Below are positions 1 through 6,655 of a stretch of 7,308 nt of DNA, one piece after another (the first letter of the stretch is position 1; each line of letters begins with the position of its first letter). This DNA comes from Comamonadaceae bacterium UBA2334. GTDB taxonomy: Bacteria > Pseudomonadota > Gammaproteobacteria > Burkholderiales > Burkholderiaceae_C. The stretch covers positions 14,725 through 22,032 of the forward strand of contig DDUQ01000052.1 in assembly GCA_002344885.1 (NCBI GenBank). The letters are read 5' to 3'. Made by a program: the position numbers and the translations under genes. The notes beneath the pieces are model-generated. The model ran no database searches, had not been told where the DNA came from, and saw only the letters and a list, made by a program, of their open reading frames with translations.

Positions 1-755
1 CCCAGGATGGTCGAGTCGCGGATGTTGAACTCCCACACGTACAGGTGGTTGCTGACGAATTGCGGCAGCACCGAGGGCCACACCGCGCTGAAAAACACCT
101 GCGAGGGTGACGCGCCCGTGGCCCGCACAGCGTTCACGGCGCCCATATCAAGTGTTTCGATGCTTTCGGCGTACAGCTTGCCGTAGGTGCCCATGGAGTG
201 CAGCGCAATGGCCAGGATGCCGGCGGTGGGCCCCAACCCGACGATCCCCACCAGCACCAGCCCGAACACCAGCGTGTGGATGGCGCGTGATGCATCCAGC
301 ACGCTCGAAGCGGCCAGGGCCAGCGGGCGTGGTGCGTGCAGGTTGCGTGCCGACAGCAGCCCCAGGGGCAACGCCAGCACGGCCGCCAGCAGCGAGCCCA
401 GCGTGGCAATCTGGAAGGTGGTCCAGGTCGCGCGGGCCAGGGCGGCCAGGAAGTCTGCCTCGACCTGCTGGCGGTTTTCCACGCGCAGCACCGTGCCGTC
501 GTCGCTGCGGAATTCCAGCCGCTCGGGGCCGAACCACACATCCAGAAAGCTGGGGTACGCAAACTCTGACGCGGTTTTGAGCAGGTTCTGCCAGGGGGCG
601 CGGCCCCAGCCCAGGTCGCCTGCAGCCAGCAGCGTGACCAGGCAGGCCAGCACGAGCGCGCCATACACCAGCACCAGTGCCAGAAACCCCAGGCGACCCT
701 GCGGCCACCAGCGCCTGGGAAAACACGCGTGGCCGTGCCTCGCTTGGGTTTGCAT
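1..755 (-). CDS. phnE: Phosphonate/phosphite-type ABC transporter permease PhnE (3' end cut by window edge)
   Basis: Integral membrane permease subunit that would carry phosphonate, phosphite or phosphate across the inner membrane, partnered by the PhnD binding protein and a PhnC-type ATPase. The frame is open from ATG at 755 to the window edge, giving 251 codons. Visible hydrophobic segments include residues 22-45, about 113-136 and 161-186. Residues 197-231 form the EAA-type loop that contacts the ATPase (RATGAS near 211-216, then a conserved LP at 230-231). It is followed by WEFNIRDSTILG, very close to the WEINIRxSTVLG signature of PhnE proteins. From the family, roughly 30-40 C-terminal residues are missing. 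The gene follows phnD by 20 bp, so the two are probably co-transcribed. No good Shine-Dalgarno precedes the ATG, so translational coupling to phnD is possible. The family call is firm; the exact substrate is not readable. Confidence 0.93.
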   Translation of the reverse strand, partial: MQTQARHGHACFPRRWWPQGRLGFLALVLVYGALVLACLVTLLAAGDLGWGRAPWQNLLKTASEFAYPSFLDVWFGPERLEFRSDDGTVLRVENRQQVEADFLAALARATWTTFQIATLGSLLAAVLALPLGLLSARNLHAPRPLALAASSVLDASRAIHTLVFGLVLVGIVGLGPTAGILAIALHSMGTYGKLYAESIETLDMGAVNAVRATGASPSQVFFSAVWPSVLPQFVSNHLYVWEFNIRDSTIL

Positions 756-775
756 GCGGCGGGCTGTTCGGGGCG

Positions 776-1675
776 TTACTGTTTGGGCGTCAGCTTGCCA
801 GTGGCCAGGCCGGCGTCGCGAATGGGCTTGTAGAAGGTATTGTCGGTGCTCACAAAGCCGGTGTAGTTCGCAGGCAGCAGGTTGGGCTGCTGTCTCAGCA
901 GCGGCCCAACTTCCTGCAGCGCGTCTTGCACACGCTTCACAAACGCCTTGTCTTTGAACAGCGCGGCGCTGACGGCCACCGCATCGTTGGGCAGCGGGGC
1001 CGATTGCCAGATGACTTTGCTGCGCTCGGCCCGGATCAGGCCCTGGTCGATCATGGTCGAGCGGTTGCGGTTGAAGTCCGCACCGGCATCGATCTGCCCG
1101 GCGGTGACCTGTGTCTGAATGGCCTGGTGCTTGGTGTACAGCACGCGCCCGAAGTGCTTCTCGGGGTCAATGCCCTGTTGCATGAAGAAGTGAAGCGGAA
1201 TCAGGTAGCCCGACGTGGAGCCTTTGTCGCCAAACGCGAATGTGCGTCCCTTGCCTGCGGGCCCGATCAGGTCTTGCACGCTGTTCAGGCCCGACTCGGG
1301 GTGGGTGACCATGACGGCAAAGTATTCCGGCTTGCCCTGGTACAGGATGGTGGACACCACCTGCGCACCGGCAAAGTGGTTGGCCAGCACGTAACCCCAG
1401 GGGCCCATCAGGGCGATGTCGGTTTCACCGTTGGCCAGGCTTTTGGCCAGGCCTTCCCAGCTGTCTACCGTGCGCAGCTCCACCGTGCGGCCCAGCCGCG
1501 CCGACAGGTGCTGTGCCAGGGGACGGTAGGTGGCATCGTTTTTCTCGCGGTCGGGCTGGAACATGCCCACACCAAACTTCAGCGGTGCGCCTTGGGCCAT
1601 CGCCGCAGTGGGCAACAGGGTGGCGGTCAGAAGGGCGAGGGTGGACGTGGCAAGCAACCTGCGGGTAAGGGTCAT
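776..1675 (-). CDS. phnD: Phosphate/phosphite/phosphonate ABC transporter periplasmic substrate-binding protein (PhnD/PtxB type)
   Basis: Periplasmic solute receptor of 299 residues that delivers oxidised or reduced phosphorus compounds to the PhnE permease. Residues 1-27 are a classic Sec signal peptide: charged TRR, hydrophobic stretch, then AMA before the likely cleavage at Q28. There is no lipobox cysteine, so the mature protein is probably soluble. The mature part matches the PhnD-like family: FGVGMFQPDREKNDATYRPL near 34-53, a MGPWGY block at 90-95, and FGDKGSTSGYLIP at 148-160, whose Ser-Thr-Ser (153-155) is the phosphoryl-oxygen binding loop in this family. Length is normal. It is the first gene of the pair, with phnE 20 bp downstream and the GGDEF gene stopping 75 bp upstream on the same strand. 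No PHO box (CTGTCAT-type repeat) is obvious upstream. Phosphonate, phosphite (PtxB) and phosphate specificity cannot be separated by eye. Confidence 0.93.
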   Translation of the reverse strand: MTLTRRLLATSTLALLTATLLPTAAMAQGAPLKFGVGMFQPDREKNDATYRPLAQHLSARLGRTVELRTVDSWEGLAKSLANGETDIALMGPWGYVLANHFAGAQVVSTILYQGKPEYFAVMVTHPESGLNSVQDLIGPAGKGRTFAFGDKGSTSGYLIPLHFFMQQGIDPEKHFGRVLYTKHQAIQTQVTAGQIDAGADFNRNRSTMIDQGLIRAERSKVIWQSAPLPNDAVAVSAALFKDKAFVKRVQDALQEVGPLLRQQPNLLPANYTGFVSTDNTFYKPIRDAGLATGKLTPKQ

Positions 1676-1750
1676 GGTGTGGCGTGGGTGAATGGAAATA
1701 GAGCAACGACAAGTTTGCTCGGGTGGTATTCGGTCTGAACCAGGAAAAGG
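1676..1750 (-). promoter_or_regulatory. Intergenic leader of phnD with a small inverted repeat
   Basis: This 75-bp gap between the stop of the GGDEF gene and the phnD ATG should hold the phnD promoter if the gene is not read through from upstream. A perfect 6-bp inverted repeat, GAGCAA (1701-1706) and TTGCTC (1715-1720), has an 8-nt loop. In the minus-strand transcript the second arm is followed by UAUUU, so it could be a weak terminator for the GGDEF gene or a short operator. The stem is too short and the U-tract too poor to call a terminator confidently. I see no convincing -35/-10 pair and no clear Shine-Dalgarno before the phnD ATG. Confidence 0.35.
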
Positions 1751-2917
1751 TTACATGTGCGGGGGCATGGCATCTGCCACACGCTGGTAGCCGTTCTTGC
1801 CTGCGCGCTTCACGCCGTACATGGCACCATCGGCCAGCCGCACGAGGTCGCTCACCTTGCGGGTGTCTTCGGGGAAGACGGCAATGCCGATGCTGGCCCC
1901 AATGTGGACGGCTTCAGCGCCGACTTCAATGGGCCGGGCGATGAGTTCAATCAGTTTGGCCGCCACCTTGTCGGCGTCTGCACGGCTGGCGATGCCGTCC
2001 AGCACCACCAGGAATTCATCGCCCCCCAGCCGGGCTGCGGTGTCGACCTTGCGCAGCCCCGCCTCCAGGCGGCGGGCTACTTCCACCAGCACCCGGTCGC
2101 CGGCCTCGTGCCCCTTGCTGTCGTTGACACCTTTGAAGCCGTCCAGGTCAATGAACAGCAAGGCCGCCAGGGCGTTGTCGCGGGTGGCGCGCTCGCAAGC
2201 CATGGCCAGCCTGTCGTCCACCAGTGTCTTGTTGGGCAGGCCGGTCAGCGGGTCGTGCGCGGCCTGGTGGTGGATGATGTCGCGCTGGGCCATGGTGGTC
2301 GACAGCAGGTGCTCGATGGCCCGCTTGTAGCCAAACACCACCGAGGTGATGATGGCAATCAGGACGACCGAGCTGACAAAAATCGGCATCCAGCCCAGGT
2401 AGAGGTGGATGTAGCCCCCTCCGTCCACCGGCAGTGTCAACTCTTTGCGGATGTAGAGCATGCCGATGGCAACGATACCCGTCCACATCAACACGGAGAA
2501 AGCGATCACCGCGCGGAGGCTCAGGAACACGGCGGCCACCGCGCAGGCCACGATGATCCATGCCAGCCCGTTGCCGTAAAACCCGAAGGTGTAGAGCCCC
2601 GCCAACCCCACGAGTGCGGGCATGCAGATGCACGCGTAAATGCGAAACGCCGTGGAGACAATAGTGGTGGGACTCCAATGGAGTGCCAGCAACATCAGCG
2701 CAATGCCCAGGTGAATGGTGTACAGCGGTTGCCAGCCGGTGTAGAAAAAGCGCATGGACGATGCCAGCGCCCCGATGACGGCGAACACCACATAGCCCCG
2801 CTCGACCACGCGAACGAGGTAAGCCTTGACATCAGCCTCGGATTTCCACTCGATAGACTCCAAAGGCGCTCCCCATTGATGAAAGAATCGACCGTGTTTG
2901 TTGTGTGCGGGGCTCAT
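1751..2917 (-). CDS. Membrane-anchored GGDEF diguanylate cyclase
   Basis: Predicted to make cyclic di-GMP from two GTP at the cytoplasmic face of the inner membrane. From ATG 2917 it has 388 residues: a short polar N-terminus, about six hydrophobic segments between residues 42 and 196 (near 42-56, 65-80, 93-113, 118-134, 137-156, 174-196), a linker helix, then a GGDEF domain from about 210 to 383. The domain opens with HDPLTGLPNK (221-230), has FIDLDGFKGVND (255-266) for metal binding, and an intact GGDEF at 298-302. An RxxD inhibitory site (R289, D292) lies exactly five residues before it, so product feedback is expected. No EAL domain is present. The membrane part matches no sensor domain I recognise. 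The start is uncertain: TTG at 2863 (370 residues) has GGGGAG at 2869-2874 with 5-nt spacing, while ATG 2917 has no Shine-Dalgarno. The frame stays open further upstream, but that part is antisense to the DUF808 gene and unlikely to be coding. Confidence 0.9.
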   Translation of the reverse strand: MSPAHNKHGRFFHQWGAPLESIEWKSEADVKAYLVRVVERGYVVFAVIGALASSMRFFYTGWQPLYTIHLGIALMLLALHWSPTTIVSTAFRIYACICMPALVGLAGLYTFGFYGNGLAWIIVACAVAAVFLSLRAVIAFSVLMWTGIVAIGMLYIRKELTLPVDGGGYIHLYLGWMPIFVSSVVLIAIITSVVFGYKRAIEHLLSTTMAQRDIIHHQAAHDPLTGLPNKTLVDDRLAMACERATRDNALAALLFIDLDGFKGVNDSKGHEAGDRVLVEVARRLEAGLRKVDTAARLGGDEFLVVLDGIASRADADKVAAKLIELIARPIEVGAEAVHIGASIGIAVFPEDTRKVSDLVRLADGAMYGVKRAGKNGYQRVADAMPPHM

Positions 2918-3026
2918 TCTGGCACGCCGTGGGCACTCGCGAATGGGCGTGCAACCCTTGAGCGATGGGGTTCGGGGCGTGGTAGAAGTGTGCGGCGCGG
3001 GGTTCGCTGAAACGTGGAGAGTGAAA
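2918..3026. promoter_or_regulatory. Divergent promoter region between the GGDEF gene and the DUF808 gene
   Basis: About 110 bp separates the two divergent genes (about 163 bp if the GGDEF protein starts at TTG 2863), so both promoters should lie here. A perfect 7-bp inverted repeat, GCACGCC (2922-2928) and GGCGTGC (2946-2952), has a 17-bp spacer and could be an operator half-site pair. On the plus strand, TTGAGC at 2958-2963 and TAGAAG at 2983-2988 resemble a weak sigma-70 pair, but the 19-bp spacing is long. Neither signal is strong. Confidence 0.3.
3016..3019 (+). promoter_or_regulatory. Shine-Dalgarno sequence deciding a TTG start for the DUF808 gene
   Basis: GGAG lies 7 nt before TTG 3027, an ideal spacing, but only 1 nt before the alternative GTG 3021, which is too close. 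This favours TTG and a protein beginning MSGLLALLDD, which also fits the N-terminus of YedI-type homologues. Confidence 0.6.
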
Positions 3027-3998
3027 TTGAGTGGATTGCTTGCATTGCTGGATGACGTGGCCGCCATCGCCAAAGTGGCCGCCAGTTCGGTGGACGACAT
3101 TGCGACGGCGGCGGCCAAAGCCGGGTCGAAGACAGCCATGGTGGCGATCGATGACGCGGCGGTCACGCCCAAATACGTGGTCGGTTTCTCGGCCGACCGT
3201 GAGCTGCCGATCATCTGGAAGATTGCCCGGGGGTCGCTGTTCAACAAACTGGTGGTTCTGTTGCCCGCAGCCCTGCTGCTGGCCAGTTTCGCACCGGGGC
3301 TGATCCAGCCCTTGCTGATGCTGGGCGGTGCCTACCTGTGTTTTGAAGGGGCCGAAAAGGTCTACCACGCCTGGGCCCCGCATGGCGATTACGAGGCGGA
3401 GCCCTCGGGGCAGGGGCATGACCCTGCCCACCTGGAAGAAACCAAGGTGAGCGGCGCGGTGAAGACGGACTTCATCCTCTCGGCCGAAATCATGGCCATC
3501 GCGCTCAGCACGGTTGCCGGCGGGAGCCTGTGGGCACAGACCGCCACTCTGGCGCTCATTGGTGTCGGCATGACTGCGCTGGTGTATGGCGGGGTGGCGG
3601 TGCTGGTGAAGCTGGACGACATCGGCTTGCACCTGGCCCGCACCGCCCGTTGGGCCGCCACGCGCCGGTTCGGCACAGGCCTGGTGTGGTTCATGCCGGT
3701 GTTGATGCAGGTGCTGTCCGTGGTGGGCACGGCGGCCATGCTGTGGGTGGGCGGCTCCATCGTGCTCCATGGGCTGGAGGTGACGCACGTTTGGGCAGCG
3801 CCCTACCTGGCGATTCACCATCTGGCGGAGGCTGCAGGCCAGGCGGTGCCTGCCGCAGCGGGCTTCGTCGCCTGGGCGGTGGGGGCGATGCTGGATGGCG
3901 TGTTGGGGTTGGCCATTGGCCTGGTGCTGATTCCGCTGGCGACGAAGGTGCTGGGGCCGGCGCTGCAGCGCCTCAAGGGCGCGCGTCCGGCGCAGTGA
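3027..3998 (+). CDS. DUF808 / YedI-family inner-membrane protein
   Basis: Multi-pass inner-membrane protein of unknown function, 323 residues from TTG 3027 (325 from GTG 3021), close to the usual family length. From memory it aligns along its length with E. coli YedI: LLALLDDVAAIAK at 4-16, RELP at 58-61, GSLFNKL at 69-75, LMLGGAYLCFEGAEKV at 97-112, KTDFILSAEI at 146-155, and VKLDDIG at 194-200. Hydrophobic segments lie near 74-92, 93-106, 150-165, 172-194, 217-248 and 274-307. The region 116-142 is a polar loop rich in acidic residues and histidine. The repeated LDD and conserved TDFILSAE motifs mark the family, but no reaction is established for it, so none is proposed here. Its stop overlaps the 3' end of the convergent kinase gene by 26 bp, leaving no room for an ordinary terminator between them. 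Confidence 0.92.
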   Translation: MSGLLALLDDVAAIAKVAASSVDDIATAAAKAGSKTAMVAIDDAAVTPKYVVGFSADRELPIIWKIARGSLFNKLVVLLPAALLLASFAPGLIQPLLMLGGAYLCFEGAEKVYHAWAPHGDYEAEPSGQGHDPAHLEETKVSGAVKTDFILSAEIMAIALSTVAGGSLWAQTATLALIGVGMTALVYGGVAVLVKLDDIGLHLARTARWAATRRFGTGLVWFMPVLMQVLSVVGTAAMLWVGGSIVLHGLEVTHVWAAPYLAIHHLAEAAGQAVPAAAGFVAWAVGAMLDGVLGLAIGLVLIPLATKVLGPALQRLKGARPAQ

Positions 3999-6504
3999 CC
4001 GGCAGCGTCAGCGTGAAGACCGTGCCCACACCCACTTCGGTGTGGATGTCGATCTGACCGCCGAGCATGCTGGTGACGATGTTGTGCACGATGTGCAAGC
4101 CCAGTCCCGACCCGCCCTGGCCAAGGCGTGTGGTGAAAAACGGGTCGAACACATGCTTCACATGCTCCGGCGCGATCCCACGCCCGTTGTCCGTCACCGT
4201 GAGGCTCACGCGCCCGTTGTCTGCCGGCCGCCCCACGATGGTGACCGTGCCGCTCTGACCGGGCGTGAACCCGTGCTTGACGGCGTTGTCGATCAGGTTG
4301 GTCAGCACCTGAATCAACGGGCCGGGGAAGCTGTCGAGCAGCAGGTCGGGTGCCATGTCGGTGTGAATGGTGCAGTCTGCACGCCGGGTGGTGGGGCTGA
4401 TGGTCAGCACCACTTCGTCCACCAGTTCTGACAGTTCAAACTGGCGGCGCTTTTCACTCGTCTGGTCAACGGCCACTTGCTTGAAGCTGGAGACCAGTGA
4501 GGCCGCACGGCCCAGGTTGCGCAGCAGCAGGTCCGAGGCCTGTTGGCAGTCGCTGATGAACTGCTCCAGTGTGGACCGTTGCATCGGTTGCTTCATCGTT
4601 TGTGCAAACGCTCGCATGCGTTCGTTCAACGTGCTGGCGACCATCAGCCCGTTGCCAATGGGTGTATTGAGTTCGTGTGCGACACCCGCCACCAGTGCGC
4701 CCAGAGACGCCAGCTTTTCGGACTGCACCAGGCTGTCGCGGGCCTGTTCCAGTGTGCGCAAGGCCTGCGACAGGTCGGCGTTGGCGGCCTGCAACTGTTC
4801 GGTGCGCTGCTGCACGCGCTGCTCGAGTGTGGTGTTGAGTTCTTCCACCGTTTGCTGTGCAACCCGCTGTTCGGTGATGTCCACCAAGGTAGACACCAGC
4901 ATTTTTCGGTGGGGCTCCCGGATCGTACGGGCGAAGGTGGCGATCCAAAGAAGCTGCCCATCGGCGCGGCGCATGGGCACCACCCAGTTGTTGATGTCAG
5001 CCCCGGACTCGCGCAGTTCTTGGGCCGTTTCAGCGTCCTGTGGGTTGGCCCACAGGCCCAGTTGGGTGGCGGAAAGGTGTTCGGTTGCAGCCCTGTCCAG
5101 CCCGAACGTTTTGTAGAAAGCCGCGTTGCGGAAATACGTGGAATAGTTGTCCGTGTCAAAGCTGTAGGAGGTGGGCACGGGCGACAACTCGAACAGACTG
5201 GCAAAGCGGGTTTCACTCTCGCGCAGGGCGCGTTCGGCCTGGCGCGCCTGTGTCACGTCGCGCACCACGGCGATCATGTACCGCTCTCCGTGTGACTCGA
5301 AAACAGACGCGTAGCCCAGGCACTCCCGAACCCGGCCATTGCGGTCGCACAACTGCACCTCGAACCCACGCGCCTCATGGTCACGCGCTATGGTCTCCAT
5401 CAGCGCCCTGCGTTGATCCGCGTTGTGCCACAGCCCGATGTCCACCGATGTCCGGCCGATGACCTCTTGTCGGCTGTAGCCGGTGAAGCGTTCGAACGCT
5501 TCGTTTACCTCGACATAGCAACCATCTGCCGCACGCGAGATGGACATGAAGTCCGGCGTCAGCCTGAAGGCTTTCACAAACTTTTCATGCAGGGCCAGTT
5601 CTTCGGTCACATCCCGTGCAATCCACACCGCATGGGCGTCGGTTTGCCCCTCCAGGTCCACCAGCGCGGCATTGACCGAAAAGTCCCGGATGTCACCACT
5701 TTTGACGCGCATCTGGGTCTTGAAGTCGAACACACGGCCGTCGCGCAACAGGCGTTCGACGATGTCAACCCGGTGCTCGGGGCGCGCCCAGATGTTCAGC
5801 TTGCTGATCGGGTGACCGATGGCCTCTGCACAGGTGTGTCCGCTCAGCAACTCGAAACCCTCGTTGGCATCGATCACCCAGCCATCCGAGAGTCGGGTGA
5901 TCACGATCCAGTTCGGGCTGGCGTGGAACACCCGCAGGAATTTTTCGTGGTTGGTTTCGCGCTCGGTCACATCGAAGGCCACCAGGCCGATGCCGAGCGG
6001 TTGGCGGTCGGCATCCAGCAACGCAAACTTGGTGGCCTCCATCTGGCGCAAGCCGCGCGTGGTGTGCATGGGGATCTGGTAATGCAGCAACTCGGCCGTG
6101 GCCAGCACCTTCTGGTCCGATGCCCGGACGGCCTGTGCCGATGCCTCAGTCATGAAGTCTTCATCGCGCTTGCCAACCAGCGTGTGAGCGGCGACGCCGT
6201 GGGTGCGAGCGAACTCCGCGTTGCCGACCAGGTACCGGCCATCCTTGCCCTTGACCGTGATGACCACGGGGGCGTTGTCCAGGAACGACTGAACGACGCG
6301 GTTCTGTTCTGTCTGTGCCTGTAGTTTGGCGGCCAGTACCCGCATGGGGCGCACCATGGCGACGAGTCCCAGCCAGTATCCGCCCGCTGCGCCCAAGGCC
6401 GCCAGCGCCGCCACAGCCAGCCCAGGCACGCCCAGCCATGTGCCGACACCAGCGAGGGCCAGGGATACTGCGGCGACAAGCACCCAATGGGCAAGGACGG
6501 TCAC
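3973..6504 (-). CDS. Multi-PAS sensor histidine kinase, orphan
   Basis: Sensor kinase of 843 residues expected to autophosphorylate and pass phosphate to an unlinked response regulator. Two closely spaced membrane helices (about 4-24 and 26-50) leave almost no periplasmic loop, so sensing is probably cytoplasmic or within the membrane. Four PAS domains follow: about 67-183, 187-303, 307-422 and 430-548. The first three end in recognisable PAC tails (FDVTERE, ARDVTEE, VRDVTQAR), the fourth in LVDITEQR. A coiled coil spans about 549-598. The kinase core has phosphoacceptor H610 in VAHELNTPIGNG, an N-box with N736 and N740, the G1 box DNGRGI (772-777), the F-box FDPFFTT (786-792) and the G2 box GQGGSGLGL (795-803), so it looks active. 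No receiver or Hpt domain is attached. The start is GTG 6504: an in-frame TGA at 6538-6540 rules out longer forms, and the first internal ATG (residue 50) would remove both helices. The GTG has no Shine-Dalgarno and follows a C-rich leader. Confidence 0.93.
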   Translation of the reverse strand: MTVLAHWVLVAAVSLALAGVGTWLGVPGLAVAALAALGAAGGYWLGLVAMVRPMRVLAAKLQAQTEQNRVVQSFLDNAPVVITVKGKDGRYLVGNAEFARTHGVAAHTLVGKRDEDFMTEASAQAVRASDQKVLATAELLHYQIPMHTTRGLRQMEATKFALLDADRQPLGIGLVAFDVTERETNHEKFLRVFHASPNWIVITRLSDGWVIDANEGFELLSGHTCAEAIGHPISKLNIWARPEHRVDIVERLLRDGRVFDFKTQMRVKSGDIRDFSVNAALVDLEGQTDAHAVWIARDVTEELALHEKFVKAFRLTPDFMSISRAADGCYVEVNEAFERFTGYSRQEVIGRTSVDIGLWHNADQRRALMETIARDHEARGFEVQLCDRNGRVRECLGYASVFESHGERYMIAVVRDVTQARQAERALRESETRFASLFELSPVPTSYSFDTDNYSTYFRNAAFYKTFGLDRAATEHLSATQLGLWANPQDAETAQELRESGADINNWVVPMRRADGQLLWIATFARTIREPHRKMLVSTLVDITEQRVAQQTVEELNTTLEQRVQQRTEQLQAANADLSQALRTLEQARDSLVQSEKLASLGALVAGVAHELNTPIGNGLMVASTLNERMRAFAQTMKQPMQRSTLEQFISDCQQASDLLLRNLGRAASLVSSFKQVAVDQTSEKRRQFELSELVDEVVLTISPTTRRADCTIHTDMAPDLLLDSFPGPLIQVLTNLIDNAVKHGFTPGQSGTVTIVGRPADNGRVSLTVTDNGRGIAPEHVKHVFDPFFTTRLGQGGSGLGLHIVHNIVTSMLGGQIDIHTEVGVGTVFTLTLPVTAPDARP

Positions 6505-6511
6505 AGGTTGC

Positions 6512-6530
6512 GGGGTGGGGTGGGGAGGGG
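6512..6530 (+). other. Perfect G-quadruplex motif with single-nucleotide loops
   Basis: The plus strand reads GGGGTGGGGTGGGGAGGGG: four runs of four G separated by T, T and A. From general nucleic-acid chemistry, G4 runs with 1-nt loops form very stable parallel quadruplexes. The motif ends 7 bp from the kinase GTG, so the kinase mRNA leader would carry the C-rich complement, and the G-rich strand would be its transcription template. If recC transcription starts upstream of 6512, the recC leader RNA would carry the G-rich form. Confidence 0.85.
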
Positions 6531-6638
6531 CAAAAAATCATTCTGCAACAACTCGCTGCGCGTCGCCTGCGTGTTTTCACTGAAGGTGGTGCGGGGTCAA
6601 CCGTTGGCCCTGGCCCCTCACGTCCGCAGGTGCCGTCG

Positions 6639-6655
6639 GTATCAGGATTTGATAC
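6639..6655. promoter_or_regulatory. Palindromic candidate operator GTATCA-N5-TGATAC
   Basis: A perfect 6-bp inverted repeat with a 5-bp spacer (GTATCAGGATTTGATAC). It is AT-rich against a GC-rich background and lies 60 bp before the recC ATG and 135 bp before the kinase GTG. The size and symmetry suit a dimeric helix-turn-helix repressor or activator. I do not recognise the consensus, so no regulator is assigned. It is too AT-rich and lacks the U-tract expected of a terminator. Confidence 0.45.

Noticed and set aside
1701..1720. GAGCAA-N8-TTGCTC as an intrinsic terminator of the GGDEF gene
   Set aside because: A 6-bp stem with an 8-nt loop followed only by UAUUU is too weak to call. It is recorded as a feature of the phnD leader instead.
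1757..3010. Long plus-strand open frame (417 codons) opposite the GGDEF gene
   Set aside because: Its product is rich in His, Gln and Arg with no recognisable domain, and the opposite strand encodes a clear diguanylate cyclase. Long antisense frames are expected at this GC content.
2918..3247. N-terminal extension of the GGDEF reading frame up to an ATG at 3247
   Set aside because: The added 110 residues are low-complexity Ala/Ser/Thr sequence that is exactly antisense to the conserved start of the DUF808 protein. This is the typical shadow of a GC-rich gene.
2832..3821. Long minus-strand open frame (329 codons) opposite the DUF808 gene
   Set aside because: The composition (His/Gln/Arg/Gly-rich) is that of an antisense shadow, and the plus strand carries the conserved YedI-type motifs.
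248..5665. Four copies of the E. coli Chi octamer GCTGGTGG on the minus strand (248-255, 705-712, 2083-2090, 5658-5665) near recC
   Set aside because: All four lie within genes on that strand, where GCTGGTGG arises easily in this GC-rich coding DNA. The Chi sequence of this organism is unknown, and a 7-kb window is too small to show enrichment or strand bias.
5377..6324. Plus-strand open frame of 315 codons opposite the PAS region of the kinase
   Set aside because: It has no domain signature and is fully antisense to well-defined PAS domains.
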